In this document: positions 31,305 to 33,014 of the stretch, in pieces | Layout of the letters: each line of letters opens with the position of its first letter | How positions within the stretch are numbered: the stretch's first letter is position 1 | Origin: Armatimonadota bacterium | GTDB lineage: Bacteria > Sysuimicrobiota > Sysuimicrobiia > Sysuimicrobiales > Sysuimicrobiaceae | NCBI GenBank assembly: GCA_031432545.1 | Contig: JAVKGX010000016.1 | Coordinates: 1 to 33,014, forward strand | DNA length: 33,014 nt | Direction: 5' to 3' | The notes under the pieces: generated by a model | What the model saw: only the letters and a program-made list of their open reading frames with translations | What the model was told of the DNA's origin: nothing | The model's database searches: none | Translations under genes and position numbers: made by a program

Positions 31305-31841
31305 GTGGTCGTCGTGGGTCTGGATCCCGGGCTGAGGGTCACCGGATACGGCGTGGTTCGCGCGTCCGCGGAAGGATCTGTCCTGCAGGAGGCCGGCGTC
31401 ATCCGTACGTCCGGCGGCACCCTCCAGGCGCGGCTCGTACAGGTCTACGCGGACGTCGTGGGGCTTCTCTGTGAGTTCCGGCCGGACCTCGTCGCACTGG
31501 AGGACGTGTTCAGCCACACCCGTTTCCCCCAGGCCGCGATCTCGATGGCGCACGTACGCGGGGTTTTGTGCCTCGCGGCATCTGTGGCCGGCGTGCCGGT
31601 GCAGGCGATCGCGCCCGCGGCCGTGAAGCAGGCGGTGTGTGGGAACGGCCGGGCTCCGAAGGCCCAGGTGCAGGCGGCCGTGCGGACGCTGCTGGGCGTG
31701 AGGGGGCGGCTGGACAGCCACGCCGCGGACGCGCTGGCGCTGGCGACAACCGTACTGCGGCGACGGGGGTTCGGCGGCGGGTGGGGCACGGGAGGGGAAG
31801 TCGGCCCAGGCCCGGGATTGAAGGCGGTGACCGACCGGTGA
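31305..31841 (+). CDS. ruvC: Holliday junction endonuclease RuvC
   Basis: The RuvC fold starts at VVVVGLDPGLRVTGYGVV, with the first catalytic aspartate in GLDPG. The catalytic glutamate is in LVALEDVF, and the C-terminal carboxylates are in DSHAADALALA. I prefer the GTG at 31305 (178 residues), which has GGAG seven bases upstream. A GTG at 31254 would add 17 residues not seen in the family. A Gly-rich tail follows the domain. The stop overlaps the ruvA start (GTGA). It cuts Holliday junctions set up by RuvAB. Confidence 0.93.
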   Translation: MVVVGLDPGLRVTGYGVVRASAEGSVLQEAGVIRTSGGTLQARLVQVYADVVGLLCEFRPDLVALEDVFSHTRFPQAAISMAHVRGVLCLAASVAGVPVQAIAPAAVKQAVCGNGRAPKAQVQAAVRTLLGVRGRLDSHAADALALATTVLRRRGFGGGWGTGGEVGPGPGLKAVTDR

Positions 31842-32464
31842 TCGCCTACCTGAAGGGCCGGGTGCTCCGGCGGGACGAGACCTCGATCGTGGTCGAGTGC
31901 GGGGGGATCGGCTACGAAGTCGTGCTCCCTGCCTACCTGGCCGCGCAGATGGCGTCCGGGGGCGCACGCGATGAGGTCGTGGAGCTGTTCGTTTCCTACC
32001 AGGTCAGCGCGAACCAGCCGAGGCCGGTGCTGGTGGGGTTCTTGCGGGAGGCGGAACAGGAGTTCTTCGAGCGGTTTATCACCGTAGACGGGCTCGGCCC
32101 GGCGAAAGCGGTGCGGGCGATGGCGCGGCCGGTCCACGAGATCGCGGACGCGATCGAGCGCAAGGACGTCGCCTATCTGCGACGGCTGCCCGGAGTCGGC
32201 ACGCGGACGGCGGAGAAGGTGGTGGCCGCGCTGCACGGCAAGATGGGGAAGTTTGCGCTGCTGCGAGATGCCGCCGCGCCCGCACAACCGCCGCAGCGCG
32301 CCGACATCCAGAGCGAGGTGCTGGAGGTGCTGACGCGCCAGCTCGGGCACCGGCCGGCGGAGGCACGGCGGATGGTTGAGGAGGCGCTACGGCGCAACCC
32401 GGCCGTCGCGACGGCCGAGGAGCTGTTCCAGGAAGTGTACCGGGCGCACAAGGAGATCGGATGA
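31838..32464 (+). CDS. ruvA: Holliday junction branch migration protein RuvA
   Basis: A 208-residue protein starting at GTG, which overlaps the ruvC stop. The N-terminal OB-fold is MIAYLKGRVLRRDETSIVVECGGIGYEV. The two helix-hairpin-helix elements are TVDGLGPAKAVRAM and RLPGVGTRTAEKVV. The C-terminal helical domain that contacts RuvB (VLEVLTRQLGHRPAEARRMVEEAL) is present. It binds four-way junctions as a tetramer and loads RuvB. Confidence 0.96.
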   Translation: MIAYLKGRVLRRDETSIVVECGGIGYEVVLPAYLAAQMASGGARDEVVELFVSYQVSANQPRPVLVGFLREAEQEFFERFITVDGLGPAKAVRAMARPVHEIADAIERKDVAYLRRLPGVGTRTAEKVVAALHGKMGKFALLRDAAAPAQPPQRADIQSEVLEVLTRQLGHRPAEARRMVEEALRRNPAVATAEELFQEVYRAHKEIG

Positions 32465-32516
32465 GACCGGGGATCGGCCGCGACCGCCTTCTTGAAGAGG
32501 CAGCGGGGACGCAGTC

Positions 32517-33014
32517 ATGACGCGCGAACGGTTCACAGCCGGTCAGGTACCGCTCGAGGAGACGGGGTTCCTGCGGACGCTGCGGCCGCGGACGCTGGAC
32601 GAGTGCGTGGGCCAGCAGAAGGTTCGCGAGGGCTTGCGGATCGCCATCCAGGCCGCCCGATCGCGCGGCGAGGTGCTGGACCACATCCTGCTGCACGGGC
32701 CGCCGGGGCTGGGCAAGACGACCCTGGCGAACGTCGTCGCCGCGGAGATGGGCGCCAACCTGGTGCAGACGTCCGGGCCGGCGCTGGAGCGGGGCGGGGA
32801 CCTGATGGGCATCCTCACCAACCTCAACGAGGGCGACATCCTGTTTGTGGACGAGATCCACCGCCTCAGCCGCGCCGTCGAGGAGTTCTTGTACCCGGCG
32901 ATGGAGGACTTCTGCGTCCACTTCACCCTCGACAAGGGCGCGCACGCCCGTACCCTGCGCTACGCGCTCAAGCCCTTCACCCTGATCGGGGCGACGACGC
33001 GCGCGGGGCTGCTG
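32517..33014 (+). CDS. ruvB: Holliday junction helicase RuvB (3' end outside the window)
   Basis: The first 166 codons are visible. The N-terminus runs [23 protein letters not shown]. Walker A is [12 protein letters not shown] and Walker B is [25 protein letters not shown] and [13 protein letters not shown] follow, all standard RuvB. It begins 52 bases after ruvA. It is the AAA+ motor of branch migration, driving DNA through the RuvA-bound junction. The C-terminal winged helix lies beyond the edge. Confidence 0.96.
   Translation, partial: MTRERFTAGQVPLEETGFLRTLRPRTLDECVGQQKVREGLRIAIQAARSRGEVLDHILLHGPPGLGKTTLANVVAAEMGANLVQTSGPALERGGDLMGILTNLNEGDILFVDEIHRLSRAVEEFLYPAMEDFCVHFTLDKGAHARTLRYALKPFTLIGATTRAGLL

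Noticed and set aside
30390-31967. Minus-strand open frame of 525 codons opposite yebC and ruvC
   Set aside because: Its histidine/arginine-rich composition is typical of antisense frames of G+C-rich genes; yebC and ruvC are certain.
1-33014. CRISPR arrays, insertion sequences, prophage or toxin-antitoxin genes
   Set aside because: No regularly spaced repeats, transposase, integrase or phage-like genes were found by reading the sequence and its translations.

Overview
The window is high-GC bacterial DNA with very tight gene packing, many ATGA/GTGA stop-start overlaps and strong GGAGG-type ribosome sites. It shows no transposase, integrase, CRISPR array or phage gene. The right-hand 5.5 kb (about 27.5-33.0 kb) is ordinary chromosome: tRNA-Ala, a Bcp peroxiredoxin, a class A penicillin-binding protein and the yebC-ruvC-ruvA-ruvB block. 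Four secreted binding proteins show no lipobox cysteine, and PBP1A ends in a Gmad2-like domain. This would suit a poorly cultured Terrabacteria lineage (for example Sysuimicrobiota/CSP1-3 or a relative), but the taxonomy is an inference of low confidence.

The left 27 kb is one divergent uptake and catabolism island, organised around a 274-bp regulatory gap (14009-14282) between two different XRE-cupin regulators. Leftward from 14008 to the window edge runs an unbroken minus-strand series: XRE-cupin regulator, small cupin, M20-family protein, a nitrate/sulfonate/taurine-type ABC importer with a binding protein on each side, a cyclase-family hydrolase, a BMP-type ABC importer (binding protein, double ATPase, two permeases), an isochorismatase-fold hydrolase, two small cupins, a GntR/FCD regulator and the start of an M29/NicX-like metalloenzyme. 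Rightward from 14283 to 27167 runs: XRE-cupin regulator, hydantoinase A, hydantoinase B, a small cupin, a complete dipeptide-type ABC importer (five genes), an Asp/Glu-hydantoin racemase and a second hydantoinase B.

Taken together the genes suggest import (three different ABC systems) and hydrolysis of cyclic amides such as hydantoins, imides or lactams. An ATP-dependent HyuA/HyuB ring opener, a racemase, and one or more amidases (isochorismatase-fold, cyclase, M20) that would finish the N-carbamoyl or amide product fit this scheme. The substrate is unknown. An alternative reading, with the M29/NicX-like, isochorismatase-fold and Asp/Glu-racemase-fold enzymes acting on a pyridine ring as in nicotinate breakdown, cannot be excluded. 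Unusual points are one HyuA with two HyuB paralogues, six cupin-domain proteins in about 19 kb, an M20 protein lacking key catalytic residues, and a perfect 14-bp palindrome plus a degenerate copy 20 bp away at the central promoter.

The island ends against the 3' end of tRNA-Ala(CGC), a common boundary for acquired DNA, although no integrase or att repeat is visible here.
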